This document shows, one piece after another, positions 1-5,659 of a stretch of 5,659 nt of DNA (the stretch's first letter is position 1; every line of letters begins with the position of its first letter). The translations under genes were made by a program, and so were the position numbers. Origin of the DNA: an uncultured bacterium (lineage in GTDB: Bacteria > Armatimonadota > UBA5829 > DSUL01); assembly GCA_937967775.1 (NCBI GenBank), contig CALCJH010000042.1:1-5659 (forward strand), in the 5' to 3' direction. The notes below the pieces were generated by a model. That model was not told the origin of the DNA. It made no database searches and saw only the letters and a list, made by a program, of their open reading frames with translations.

Positions 1-258
<258 letters not shown>

Positions 259-272
259 ACTGTTCTGAACGC

Positions 273-299
273 GCGGCGCTCCATCAGGGCGGACGCCGC
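273..299 (+). other. Hairpin in the dapB-asd gap
   Basis: GCGGCG (273-278) is perfectly complementary to CGCCGC (294-299) across a 15-nt loop, 14 bases after the dapB stop. No T-run follows, so it does not look like an intrinsic terminator. It could be an mRNA processing or stability element within a dapB-asd-dapA transcript, or a chance pairing in GC-rich DNA. Confidence 0.25.
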
Positions 300-329
300 A
301 ATTCCCATATCGAACGGAGCAACATCAAG

Positions 330-1352
330 ATGGAAGGCTACAACGTTGTCGTGGTGGGCGCCGGTCTGGTTGGCGAGCAGATGGTGCACGTGCTGAAGAA
401 GCGCAACTTCCCCGCGAAGAGCATTACCGTGCTGGCGCGCAGCGAGCGCACACAGGTGATAGATGGGGAGGAGTATCACGTGCGGCCCACCACCGCGGAT
501 GCCTTCGACGGGATGGACATCGCTTTCTTCGCCGGGTCGGAGGGGGAGAAGGGCGCCAGTCAGACGTTCGGCTGGGAAGCTGTGAAACGGGGCTGTTTTG
601 TGGTGGACAACGGCGATGACTTCCGCATGGACGACCGCGTCCCGCTGGTGGTCCCGGAGGCCAACGCCGATGCCATCGCCGGTCATCAGGGTTTCGTCGC
701 GAACCCCAATTGCAGCACCATCCAGATGGTGGCGGCGCTTGCTCCGCTGAACAGAAAAGCCCGGATGAAGCGGATCGTGGTGTCCACATACCAGAGCGTC
801 TCGGGCAGCGGTCAGGCTGCAGTGCGCGAGCTGGAGGAGCAGGTGCGTGCCTACGCTGCGGGCGAGCCGCTGAAGGTGGAGCAGTATCCGTATCAGATCT
901 TTATGAACCTCATCCCGCAGATCAGCAGCCTGAAGGACGAGTTCCCGGGCTACTACGGCGAAGAGATCAAGATGATCAAGGAGACGCGCAAGATCTTCGG
1001 GATGCCGGACCTGAAAGTCTCCGCCACCTGTGTGCGCGTGCCCGTGCGCCGCGGGCATAGCGAGGCCATCAACGTGGAGTTCGAGTCGCCCATCTCCCCT
1101 GAGGAGGCTCGCGAGCTTCTGGCGGCTCAGGATGGGATCGTCGTCATAGATGACCCGGCGGCCGGCAAGTATCCGATGCCGCTGGACGTGGAGGGGCGCG
1201 ACGAGACGTTCGTCGGGCGTATCCGGCAGGATCCGGGCAACCCGAACGCGCTGGATCTGTGGGTGGTGGCCGACAACATCCGCAAGGGAGCGGCCACGAA
1301 CGCGGTCCAGATCGCGGAGATTGCGGTCGAGAGGGGGTGGCTGAAACGATGA
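330..1352 (+). CDS. asd: Aspartate-semialdehyde dehydrogenase
   Basis: Asd reduces L-aspartyl-4-phosphate to aspartate semialdehyde with NAD(P)H, at the branch point for lysine/DAP, threonine and methionine. The product is 340 aa, a normal family length. The N-terminal nucleotide-binding fold begins VVVVGAGLVGEQM (residues 6-18). The catalytic cysteine is Cys128 in NPNCSTIQM; STYQSVSGSGQAAV follows at 152-165. Glu211 lies in the substrate-binding stretch before KMIKETRKI, and the acid/base His243 lies in RVPVRRGHSEA. The C-terminal LWVVADNIRKGAATNAVQIAE is also diagnostic. NPNCSTIQ separates it from ArgC. The ATG at 330 has GGAG at 316-319, 10 nt upstream. The glycine loop lacks one residue relative to the usual GATGxVG, and the usual NSSAFRM is NGDDFRM here (94-100), so cofactor contacts may differ. 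The stop overlaps the dapA start by 4 nt. Confidence 0.97.
   Translation: MEGYNVVVVGAGLVGEQMVHVLKKRNFPAKSITVLARSERTQVIDGEEYHVRPTTADAFDGMDIAFFAGSEGEKGASQTFGWEAVKRGCFVVDNGDDFRMDDRVPLVVPEANADAIAGHQGFVANPNCSTIQMVAALAPLNRKARMKRIVVSTYQSVSGSGQAAVRELEEQVRAYAAGEPLKVEQYPYQIFMNLIPQISSLKDEFPGYYGEEIKMIKETRKIFGMPDLKVSATCVRVPVRRGHSEAINVEFESPISPEEARELLAAQDGIVVIDDPAAGKYPMPLDVEGRDETFVGRIRQDPGNPNALDLWVVADNIRKGAATNAVQIAEIAVERGWLKR
1331..1337 (+). promoter_or_regulatory. Ribosome binding site of dapA
   Basis: GAGGGGG lies 11 nt before the ATG at 1349, inside the last codons of asd. It supports this ATG over an upstream in-frame GTG at 1259, which would lie deep inside asd and add 30 residues unlike any DapA N-terminus. 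Confidence 0.6.
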
Positions 1353-2254
1353 ATCCGCAGTTCGGTCGTGTTTTGACGGCAATGGTAACGCCGTTCCGGT
1401 CGGATCTCTCCATGGACTACGAGAGGGCCGGAGAGTTGGCGCGGGCTATCATCGAGTCCGGTTCGGACGGCGTTGTGGTGGCGGGTACGACGGGCGAGTC
1501 GCCCACGATCACTATGCAGGAACAGGCTCGGCTTTTCCGTGCCGTGCGCGAGGCTGTGGGCGACAGGGGCACAGTCATCGGCGGGGCGGGAGCAAACTCC
1601 ACGGCGGAGTGTCTGGAGCTCTGCCATTATGCCGAGGAGGCCGGCTGCGACGCCGTTCTGCTGGTTGCTCCTTACTACAACCGGCCCTCGCAGGAGGGAC
1701 TGTTCCAGCATTTCTGGCACGTGGCGGAGAACACCCGGCTGCCCATCATCCTCTACAACATCCCGGGCCGCTGCGCGGTGAACATGGAACCGGCCACCAC
1801 AGCCCGGCTGGCCCGGCATGAGCGGATCGTGGGCATCAAGGAAGCCTGCGGCAACCTGGACCAGGTGACGGATGTCATCTCGCGCGTGCCTGAGGACTTT
1901 GCGGTCTACAGCGGCGATGACAGCATCACGCTGCCGATGATGGCCGTTGGCGCGGTGGGAGTGGTCAGCGTGGCGGGGCACCTGATCAGCCGCCAGATCC
2001 AGCAGATGGTCCGCGATTTCCTGGAAGGCCGCGTCGCAGAGGCCGCCCGGCGGAACAGGAGCCTGTTTCCATTTTTCAAGTCCCTGTTCATCACCACGAA
2101 CCCCGTTCCCGTGAAGGCGGCGCTGCGGCTGGCCGGATGGGACTGCGGTGGGGTGCGGCTTCCCCTGGTGGACGCCACCGACGCCGAGGTGCAGCGGATC
2201 CGGGAGGCGATGGATGCGCTGGAAGAGGGAGTGGATCTGCCCCGCAGGGTATAG
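1349..2254 (+). CDS. dapA: 4-hydroxy-tetrahydrodipicolinate synthase
   Basis: DapA condenses pyruvate with aspartate semialdehyde, the first committed step of lysine/DAP synthesis, in the cytoplasm. The 301-aa product is a class I aldolase-type TIM barrel of usual length, starting NPQFGRVLTAMVTPF. Visible active-site elements are Thr47-Thr48 in AGTTGESPT, Tyr110 in APYYNRPSQEG, Tyr136 in the block LYNIPGR, Arg141 (binds the semialdehyde carboxylate and argues for DapA over NanA-like relatives), and the Schiff-base Lys164 in VGIKEA. The carboxy-terminal TTNPVPVKAAL is typical. The start ATG (1349-1351) overlaps the asd TGA (1350-1352) as ATGA, indicating translational coupling, so enzyme and substrate supplier are probably made together. 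Whether lysine inhibits the enzyme cannot be decided from the motifs. A terminator-like hairpin lies 40 bp after the stop. Confidence 0.97.
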   Translation: MNPQFGRVLTAMVTPFRSDLSMDYERAGELARAIIESGSDGVVVAGTTGESPTITMQEQARLFRAVREAVGDRGTVIGGAGANSTAECLELCHYAEEAGCDAVLLVAPYYNRPSQEGLFQHFWHVAENTRLPIILYNIPGRCAVNMEPATTARLARHERIVGIKEACGNLDQVTDVISRVPEDFAVYSGDDSITLPMMAVGAVGVVSVAGHLISRQIQQMVRDFLEGRVAEAARRNRSLFPFFKSLFITTNPVPVKAALRLAGWDCGGVRLPLVDATDAEVQRIREAMDALEEGVDLPRRV

Positions 2255-2293
2255 AGGCTGCGGGCAGCCGAGTGGGATCTTGCCGTAATGCGG

Positions 2294-2341
2294 GCCCGGC
2301 CGCGCTCTCCGCACCGTTGGCGGGAAGCGGCCGGGCTTTCT
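2294..2341 (+). terminator. Intrinsic terminator-like hairpin after dapA
   Basis: GCCCGGCCGC (2294-2303) pairs perfectly with GCGGCCGGGC (2327-2336), followed directly by TTTCT. Inside the loop, CCGC (2309-2312) can pair with GCGG (2320-2323), extending the structure. The stem is strong but the T-run is short and interrupted, so termination may be partial, letting some transcription continue into the RNase J gene 50 bp on. Confidence 0.6.
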
Positions 2342-2381
2342 GATGAGGGTGGGGGAAACGGAGGCGTGGCAGACGGCAGCA

Positions 2382-2386
2382 AGGAG
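2382..2386 (+). promoter_or_regulatory. Ribosome binding site deciding a GTG start for RNase J
   Basis: AGGAG lies 5 nt before the GTG at 2392. The nearby ATG at 2387 runs into a stop after two codons, so GTG is the start. The resulting N-terminus, SDKLTMIPLGGVGEIGKN, matches where RNase J proteins begin. Confidence 0.75.
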
Positions 2387-2391
2387 ATGAA

Positions 2392-4044
2392 GTGAGCGAC
2401 AAACTGACAATGATACCCCTGGGCGGGGTGGGCGAGATCGGCAAGAACATGACCGCGCTGATGTACGATGGTCGCATCATCGTGATGGATGCCGGTCTTA
2501 AGTTCCCCGACGAAGAGATGTACGGGGTGGATATCGTCATCCCGGACTTCTCCTGGCTGGTCGAAAACGCCGATCGGTTGGAAGGCGTGTTTCTGACCCA
2601 CGGGCACGAGGATCACATCGGATCGCTGCCCTATCTGCTGAAGCGGCTCCGGGTGCCGGTGTGGGGAACGCGCCTGACGCTGGGACTGGTCCGGCCCAAG
2701 CTGGACGAGCACGGTGTGGAAGATGCCGTTCTCAACGAGGTGCGGGCCGGAGATCGCGTCCCGGCCGGGCCATTCGAGGTGGAATTCATTGCCGTCTCTC
2801 ATTCCATCCCGGATTCCTGCGCGCTGGCGGTCCACACTCCGGCCGGGGTGTTCCTGCACACCAGCGATTTCAAGTTCGACCCCACCCCCGTGGATGGCAG
2901 ACACACGGACGTGCACCGGCTAGCGGAGCTGGGCCGAAGCGGTGTGCTGGCGCTGATGAGCGACTGCACTAACGTGGAGCGTCCCGGATTCTGCCGGAGC
3001 GAGCGGATGCTGAGCGACACATTCGACCGCATCTTCTCTCGCTGCAACGGGCGAATCATTGTGGCGTGCTTTGCGTCCAACATCCATCGCATCCAGCAGG
3101 TGGCCGACACCAGCATCAAATACAACCGCCAGATGGCCGTCATCGGACGCAGCATGGAGCAGAACGTGGCTACGGCGCGGTCGCTGGGATATCTGCAGGT
3201 GCCGGACTGGGCGCTGCTGGACATCCGGCAGATCGAAAACCGGGAACCGTATCAGGTGACCATCATGACAACCGGCAGTCAGGGAGAGCCGCTGTCGGTG
3301 CTGTCCCGGCTGGCGATGGATGACCATAAAAAGATCCGCATCCAGGAGGGCGACACGGTCATCATCTCGGCGCGCCCCATTCCGGGCAACGAGAATCTCG
3401 TGCAGCGGGTCATCAATAATCTGTTCAAGCGCGGAGCGCAGGTCATTTACGACGAGGTGGAGCCGGTGCACGTTTCCGGCCACGCACACAGAGAAGAACT
3501 CCGCCTGATGGTGAACCTGACCCGCCCGAAGTATGTGGTGCCCATCCATGGCGAGTACCGGCATCTGGTGAAGTATACGGAGCTGCTTCGCGACAGCGGC
3601 TATCGCCCCTCGGACATCATTCCCGCCGAGATCGGGGACATAGTGGAGTTCACGCCGGAGGCTGCGCGCATCGCCGGGAAGCTGGAATCCTGCGGAAGCG
3701 TGATGGTGGATGGTCTGGGCGTGGGCGACGTGGGAGATGTGGCTCTCAGGGACAGGAGCCATCTGGCCTCCGACGGGGTGCTGGTGGTGGTGGCCTCGGT
3801 GGACCGTAAGACAGGCGAGCTGCTGGCAGGCCCGGATCTGCTTTCGCGGGGCTTTATGGACAACGAGGAGGCATTCCTGGCCGAGGCGCGAGAGGTGGTG
3901 CGGGAGATCATCCTGGCCCTGCCGCCGGACAGCGCAAGCGACCGCTCCATTGCGGGGCAGGACGTGCGAAGCGGCCTGGCGAAGTTCGTCAACTCCCGCA
4001 CTCGCCGCCGTCCGGTGATCATCCCGGTGATCATGGAGGTGTGA
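2392..4044 (+). CDS. rnj: Ribonuclease J (metallo-beta-lactamase/beta-CASP family)
   Basis: RNase J is a cytoplasmic endonuclease and 5'-3' exonuclease of mRNA decay and RNA maturation. The 550-aa product is close to the B. subtilis proteins (about 555 aa) and lacks the long N-terminal extension of some chloroplast and archaeal relatives. The N-terminal PLGGVGEIGKN (9-19) is typical. Zinc-binding motif 2 is THGHEDHIG, with His70, His72, Asp74 and His75. His137 in SHSIPDS and Asp159 in TSDFK are further metal ligands. The beta-CASP domain shows SDCTNVERPG (190-199), ASNIHRIQQ (228-236) and TTGSQGEP (293-300). SGHAHREEL (362-370) and the ligand His386 in PIHGEYRHL return to the lactamase fold. 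About 110 residues of C-terminal domain follow, ending RRRPVIIPVIMEV. All catalytic residues appear intact. It sits directly after dapA, an arrangement known from Bacillus and actinobacteria. J1 and J2 types cannot be told apart here. Confidence 0.96.
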   Translation: MSDKLTMIPLGGVGEIGKNMTALMYDGRIIVMDAGLKFPDEEMYGVDIVIPDFSWLVENADRLEGVFLTHGHEDHIGSLPYLLKRLRVPVWGTRLTLGLVRPKLDEHGVEDAVLNEVRAGDRVPAGPFEVEFIAVSHSIPDSCALAVHTPAGVFLHTSDFKFDPTPVDGRHTDVHRLAELGRSGVLALMSDCTNVERPGFCRSERMLSDTFDRIFSRCNGRIIVACFASNIHRIQQVADTSIKYNRQMAVIGRSMEQNVATARSLGYLQVPDWALLDIRQIENREPYQVTIMTTGSQGEPLSVLSRLAMDDHKKIRIQEGDTVIISARPIPGNENLVQRVINNLFKRGAQVIYDEVEPVHVSGHAHREELRLMVNLTRPKYVVPIHGEYRHLVKYTELLRDSGYRPSDIIPAEIGDIVEFTPEAARIAGKLESCGSVMVDGLGVGDVGDVALRDRSHLASDGVLVVVASVDRKTGELLAGPDLLSRGFMDNEEAFLAEAREVVREIILALPPDSASDRSIAGQDVRSGLAKFVNSRTRRRPVIIPVIMEV

Positions 4045-4142
4045 TGGGTCGGAGCGGGAGGCTGTGAACCGGCCTCACGCTGTGGAATGATGAATCTGGC
4101 CGGTCGGGGGAGATCGGCGCGCGCCGCCGAGCCTGCCGGACG

Positions 4143-4172
4143 TTGACGCTTCCTCGAAGACTGCGGTAAGAT
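4143..4172 (+). promoter_or_regulatory. Sigma70-type promoter for the tRNA array
   Basis: TTGACG (4143-4148) and TAAGAT (4167-4172) are separated by 18 bp. Each hexamer differs from consensus by one base. Transcription would start near 4179, about 90 nt before tRNA-Asp. The site sits in the gap between rnj and the tRNAs, where a promoter is expected. Confidence 0.65.
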
Positions 4173-4206
4173 ATGATGTTCCACGACCGGTCTGCGGGAG
4201 GCAGGA

Positions 4207-4253
4207 CCCCGGCGAGCATTTCCCGGGGACGGTCCGGTGCGCGCCAAGCGCGC
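4207..4253 (+). other. Two hairpins in the tRNA-Asp leader
   Basis: CCCCGG (4207-4212) pairs with CCGGGG (4223-4228). GCGCGC (4239-4244) pairs with GCGCGC (4248-4253) over a CAA loop, ending 14 nt before the tRNA. Both fall in the leader made from the promoter at 4143. A role in 5' processing of the precursor is possible; no T-run marks either as a terminator. Confidence 0.3.
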
Positions 4254-4267
4254 CGCGGGAGTTTCGC

Positions 4268-4341
4268 GGGGGTGTAGCTCAGACGGTTAGAGCGCTGCCC
4301 TGTCAAGGCAGAGGCCGCGGGTTCAAGTCCCGTCATCCCCG
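4268..4341 (+). tRNA. tRNA-Asp (anticodon GTC)
   Basis: A full cloverleaf can be drawn over 74 nt. The acceptor GGGGGTG pairs with CATCCCC (one G-T pair), and the D-stem is GCTC/GAGC. The anticodon stem CTGCC/GGCAG closes loop CTGTCAA with GTC at 4302-4304. The T-arm has loop TTCAAGT. The discriminator is G (4341), as expected for tRNA-Asp. No CCA is encoded, so the CCA-adding enzyme must supply it. It is first in an Asp-Phe-Thr array. Confidence 0.98.
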
Positions 4342-4381
4342 TTTCCGACGCTATTCCCTCCGGCTGCAGGAATGCCTGATG

Positions 4382-4399
4382 ACGCCCGGGCGAGGGCGT
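4382..4399 (+). other. Hairpin between tRNA-Asp and tRNA-Phe
   Basis: ACGCCC (4382-4387) is perfectly complementary to GGGCGT (4394-4399) over a 6-nt loop. It lies in the 86-bp spacer. No T-run follows, so a processing element or chance structure is more likely than a terminator. Confidence 0.3.
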
Positions 4400-4427
4400 G
4401 GGTATGTGGCAAAGCCGGGAGATCCGC

Positions 4428-4500
<73 letters not shown>

Positions 4501-4534
4501 TGTTTTGCTCCCGGATTGAGGCCGGAGGGCGCTT

Positions 4535-4607
4535 GCCGGCGTAGCTCAGCTGGTAGAGCAGCGCATTCGTAATGCGCGGGTCGGGGGTTCGAGTCCCTTC
4601 GCCGGCT
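4535..4607 (+). tRNA. tRNA-Thr (anticodon CGT)
   Basis: A complete 73-nt cloverleaf is visible. The acceptor GCCGGCG pairs with CGCCGGC. Anticodon stem GCGCA/TGCGC encloses TTCGTAA with CGT at 4568-4570, which reads ACG. The T-stem GGGGG/CCCTT contains two G-T pairs. The anticodon arm matches E. coli thrW closely. The discriminator is T rather than A; both are known in bacterial tRNA-Thr. No CCA is encoded. It is the last tRNA of the array, 34 bp after tRNA-Phe. Confidence 0.97.
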
Positions 4608-4643
4608 TCCCCTTCTCATTCCCATTTTCCGCTCCTTATCCCC

Positions 4644-4672
4644 TTGACATACCGCACGAGGGCCGCTATGCT
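4644..4672 (+). promoter_or_regulatory. Near-consensus sigma70 promoter after the tRNA array
   Basis: A perfect -35 box TTGACA (4644-4649) and TATGCT (4667-4672) are spaced 17 bp apart, the optimum. Transcription would start near 4679. It is the strongest promoter match in the window and stands about 200 nt before the next start codon. Confidence 0.72.
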
Positions 4673-4678
4673 GGGGTT

Positions 4679-4822
4679 GCCCGGCGCCGCTGAGTGCGGA
4701 TGTCCGGGCTGGCAGGGAAGACAGGGTGGAGCTTCCCCGCTGCGCATCCGGCAGATGTGCGCACGTGCCGGCGACCCGTCTGCAGAAAGCCGGGCGTCCG
4801 TAGTCCGCTTGTCCTGGGACAA
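4679..4822 (+). ncRNA. Candidate structured leader or small RNA (unassigned)
   Basis: From the predicted transcription start, successive perfect stems can be drawn. GCCCGG (4679-4684) pairs with CCGGGC (4704-4709), with an inner CCGC (4687-4690)/GCGG (4696-4699). GGGAAG (4715-4720) pairs with CTTCCC (4732-4737). CCGGCA (4748-4753) pairs with TGCCGG (4766-4771). CCCG (4775-4778) pairs with CGGG (4791-4794). TTGTC (4809-4813) pairs with GACAA (4818-4822) over a 4-nt loop. I see no convincing protein here. I do not recognise it as SRP RNA, 6S RNA, TPP or c-di-GMP riboswitch; parts faintly recall a cobalamin riboswitch but the core does not match. It could be a riboswitch-like leader of the exported-protein gene or a free-standing RNA. 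GC-rich DNA forms short stems by chance, so this is tentative. Confidence 0.3.
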
Positions 4823-4875
4823 CACGCTTGCTTCTCCCTGATGCTCCTGATCCAGAAAGGGTCTGTGCGAGTCAG

Positions 4876-5659
4876 ATGCGCGTGCCGGTGCGCAAGACTA
4901 TCACGCTTGTCTCGCGATTTCTGCAGTGCTGCGTCGTGGCTGCGGTTCTGCCGTCGCTCGCCGGCGCCTCTCAGGTCCGGTTCGACGACGCCGCTTTCCA
5001 GAACCCGGACTGGGACCTGACCACCGTCGCGGCCGGATCGGGAGGGTTCGCCTTCAGTCTCAGGGAGCAGATGCCCGGCCGCACCGAGACTTACCGTGGC
5101 GTCACGCTGGTGCTCAATCCCGGGCCGTCCGCCATCTGCGTGGTCCACTTCAGGCGCGGGGCGGTGGTAGACCCGAAAACTGCCGGGGCGATCGGCTCGA
5201 TTTCGTTTCGCTTGACCGTCCGGGATTCGTTCGGACAGATGGGTCCCAGCCGTTTCGGACCAGCCATCCGGCAAAACGGGCGGATTTTCGTGGCGGGCCC
5301 GTGCCCCTGGTTCTCCGCATCCACCACGTCCTGGACACGGGTGGCGATGTCCTCCCTCAGGGCGTTCGATTTTCTCGAGGTCTCTCCTCAGGGCGCTCTT
5401 CTGAGCCGCTCCGCTCGTCCGGATTTCTCGCCTCATGCGCCTCCGATGCAGCTGGGATTTGCCTGGTGGGCGGTCAACTCCGGCGCACACACTGTGCTCA
5501 CGGGAGGGTCCGTGCATCAGTGGTCGGTCACGGTCCACACGGCACGCCCCGTGGCGCTGCGCGACCTAAAGAGCAAGCCGGACGGCGAAGATGTCAGTGT
5601 GGGTCACGGCGTCATCAGTGCGGCGTTTCCGGACGTGTTCTATCTCTGTTCTCCGCATC
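4876..5659 (+). CDS. Exported beta-rich protein of unknown function (3' end outside window)
   Basis: An open frame of 261 codons runs off the window with no stop. Residues 1-31 form a Sec signal peptide: basic MRVPVRK, a hydrophobic stretch to about 28, and an AGA cleavage site before Ser32. Residues about 33-220 read as a beta-sandwich domain, with FDDAAFQNPDW near the start, IRQNG (131-135), and DFSPHAPPMQLGF then VHQWSVTV near the end. This layout resembles lectin/concanavalin-like domains of secreted proteins in environmental bacteria (from memory). From about 226, DLKSKPDGEDVSVGHGVISA followed by DVFYL looks like the start of a second, small beta domain that continues outside. The ATG at 4876 is chosen because the signal peptide begins there; the nearest in-frame stop upstream is at 4801, and the only Shine-Dalgarno-like AAAGG (4856-4860) is 15 nt away, so the start is not certain. 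Function is unknown. Confidence 0.82.
   Translation, partial: MRVPVRKTITLVSRFLQCCVVAAVLPSLAGASQVRFDDAAFQNPDWDLTTVAAGSGGFAFSLREQMPGRTETYRGVTLVLNPGPSAICVVHFRRGAVVDPKTAGAIGSISFRLTVRDSFGQMGPSRFGPAIRQNGRIFVAGPCPWFSASTTSWTRVAMSSLRAFDFLEVSPQGALLSRSARPDFSPHAPPMQLGFAWWAVNSGAHTVLTGGSVHQWSVTVHTARPVALRDLKSKPDGEDVSVGHGVISAAFPDVFYLCSPH

Noticed and set aside
1127..2916. Overlapping - strand frames opposite dapA and the start of rnj
   Set aside because: They are shadows of well-recognised + strand genes and span the intergenic terminator without regard to gene borders.
4012..4034. Tandem 12-nt repeat (CCGGTGATCAT twice) at the end of rnj
   Set aside because: It encodes the VIIPVI motif normally present at the RNase J C-terminus, so protein sequence explains it.
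4068..4104. ACCGGCC (4068-4074)/GGCCGGT (4098-4104) stem after rnj as a terminator
   Set aside because: The stem is only 7 bp over a 23-nt loop and is followed by a G-run, not a T-run. It may be chance pairing.
4710..4800. Cobalamin riboswitch in the leader
   Set aside because: GGGAAG, a GGTGGAGC-like stretch and CGACCCG loosely resemble parts of the family, but the conserved B12-box core and its order are not present. A covariance-model search would settle it.
4588..4990. tRNA-Thr as an integration site with a downstream att repeat
   Set aside because: Only 7-8 base matches to the tRNA 3' end (for example CGCCGGC near 4957) recur, as expected by chance at this GC content. No integrase gene is visible.
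4572..5020. + strand frames (4572-4841 and 4694-5020) across tRNA-Thr and the leader
   Set aside because: One begins inside the tRNA gene and the other overlaps the exported-protein gene in another frame. Neither has a ribosome binding site or a protein-like composition.
4666..5538. Long open frame on the - strand (290 codons)
   Set aside because: It lies opposite the exported-protein gene and its leader. Its product is rich in Arg, Gly, Pro and His with no recognisable motif, as expected for an antisense frame in GC-rich DNA. The + strand frame has a clear signal peptide and domain pattern.

Overview
The window is GC-rich bacterial chromosomal DNA (well over half G+C by eye). It holds a lysine/diaminopimelate biosynthesis cluster, an RNase J gene, a three-gene tRNA array, and the start of a gene for an exported protein. 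All recognised genes lie on the + strand. The taxon cannot be fixed from the sequence alone. The DapB is of the Gram-positive/Thermotoga-like type, a dap gene sits beside RNase J, and no CCA is encoded on the tRNAs. Together with the exported beta-rich protein, this fits a high-GC, non-proteobacterial lineage; Armatimonadota or a related uncultured group is my guess, at low confidence.

Region 1 (1-2254) encodes three consecutive steps around aspartate semialdehyde: the C-terminal end of DapB, complete Asd, and complete DapA. Asd makes aspartate semialdehyde, DapA condenses it with pyruvate, and DapB reduces the product. asd and dapA overlap by an ATGA and are probably translationally coupled. 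A short hairpin lies in the dapB-asd gap.

Region 2 (2255-4044): a GC-rich hairpin with a short T-run follows dapA and looks like a weak or leaky intrinsic terminator. The RNase J gene then starts at a GTG behind a good Shine-Dalgarno sequence. Linkage of dapA with RNase J is known from Firmicutes and Actinobacteria, so this block looks like core genome.

Region 3 (4045-4607): a sigma70-type promoter and a hairpin-rich leader precede tRNA-Asp(GTC), tRNA-Phe(GAA) and tRNA-Thr(CGT).

Region 4 (4608-5659): after a pyrimidine-rich spacer comes a near-consensus sigma70 promoter. About 200 nt of apparently non-coding DNA follow, able to form several consecutive hairpins starting at the predicted transcription start. 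Then comes an open reading frame with a signal peptide, running off the end of the window. The structured leader is the least explained part of the window. The other notable point is a set of substitutions in the nucleotide-binding region of Asd.
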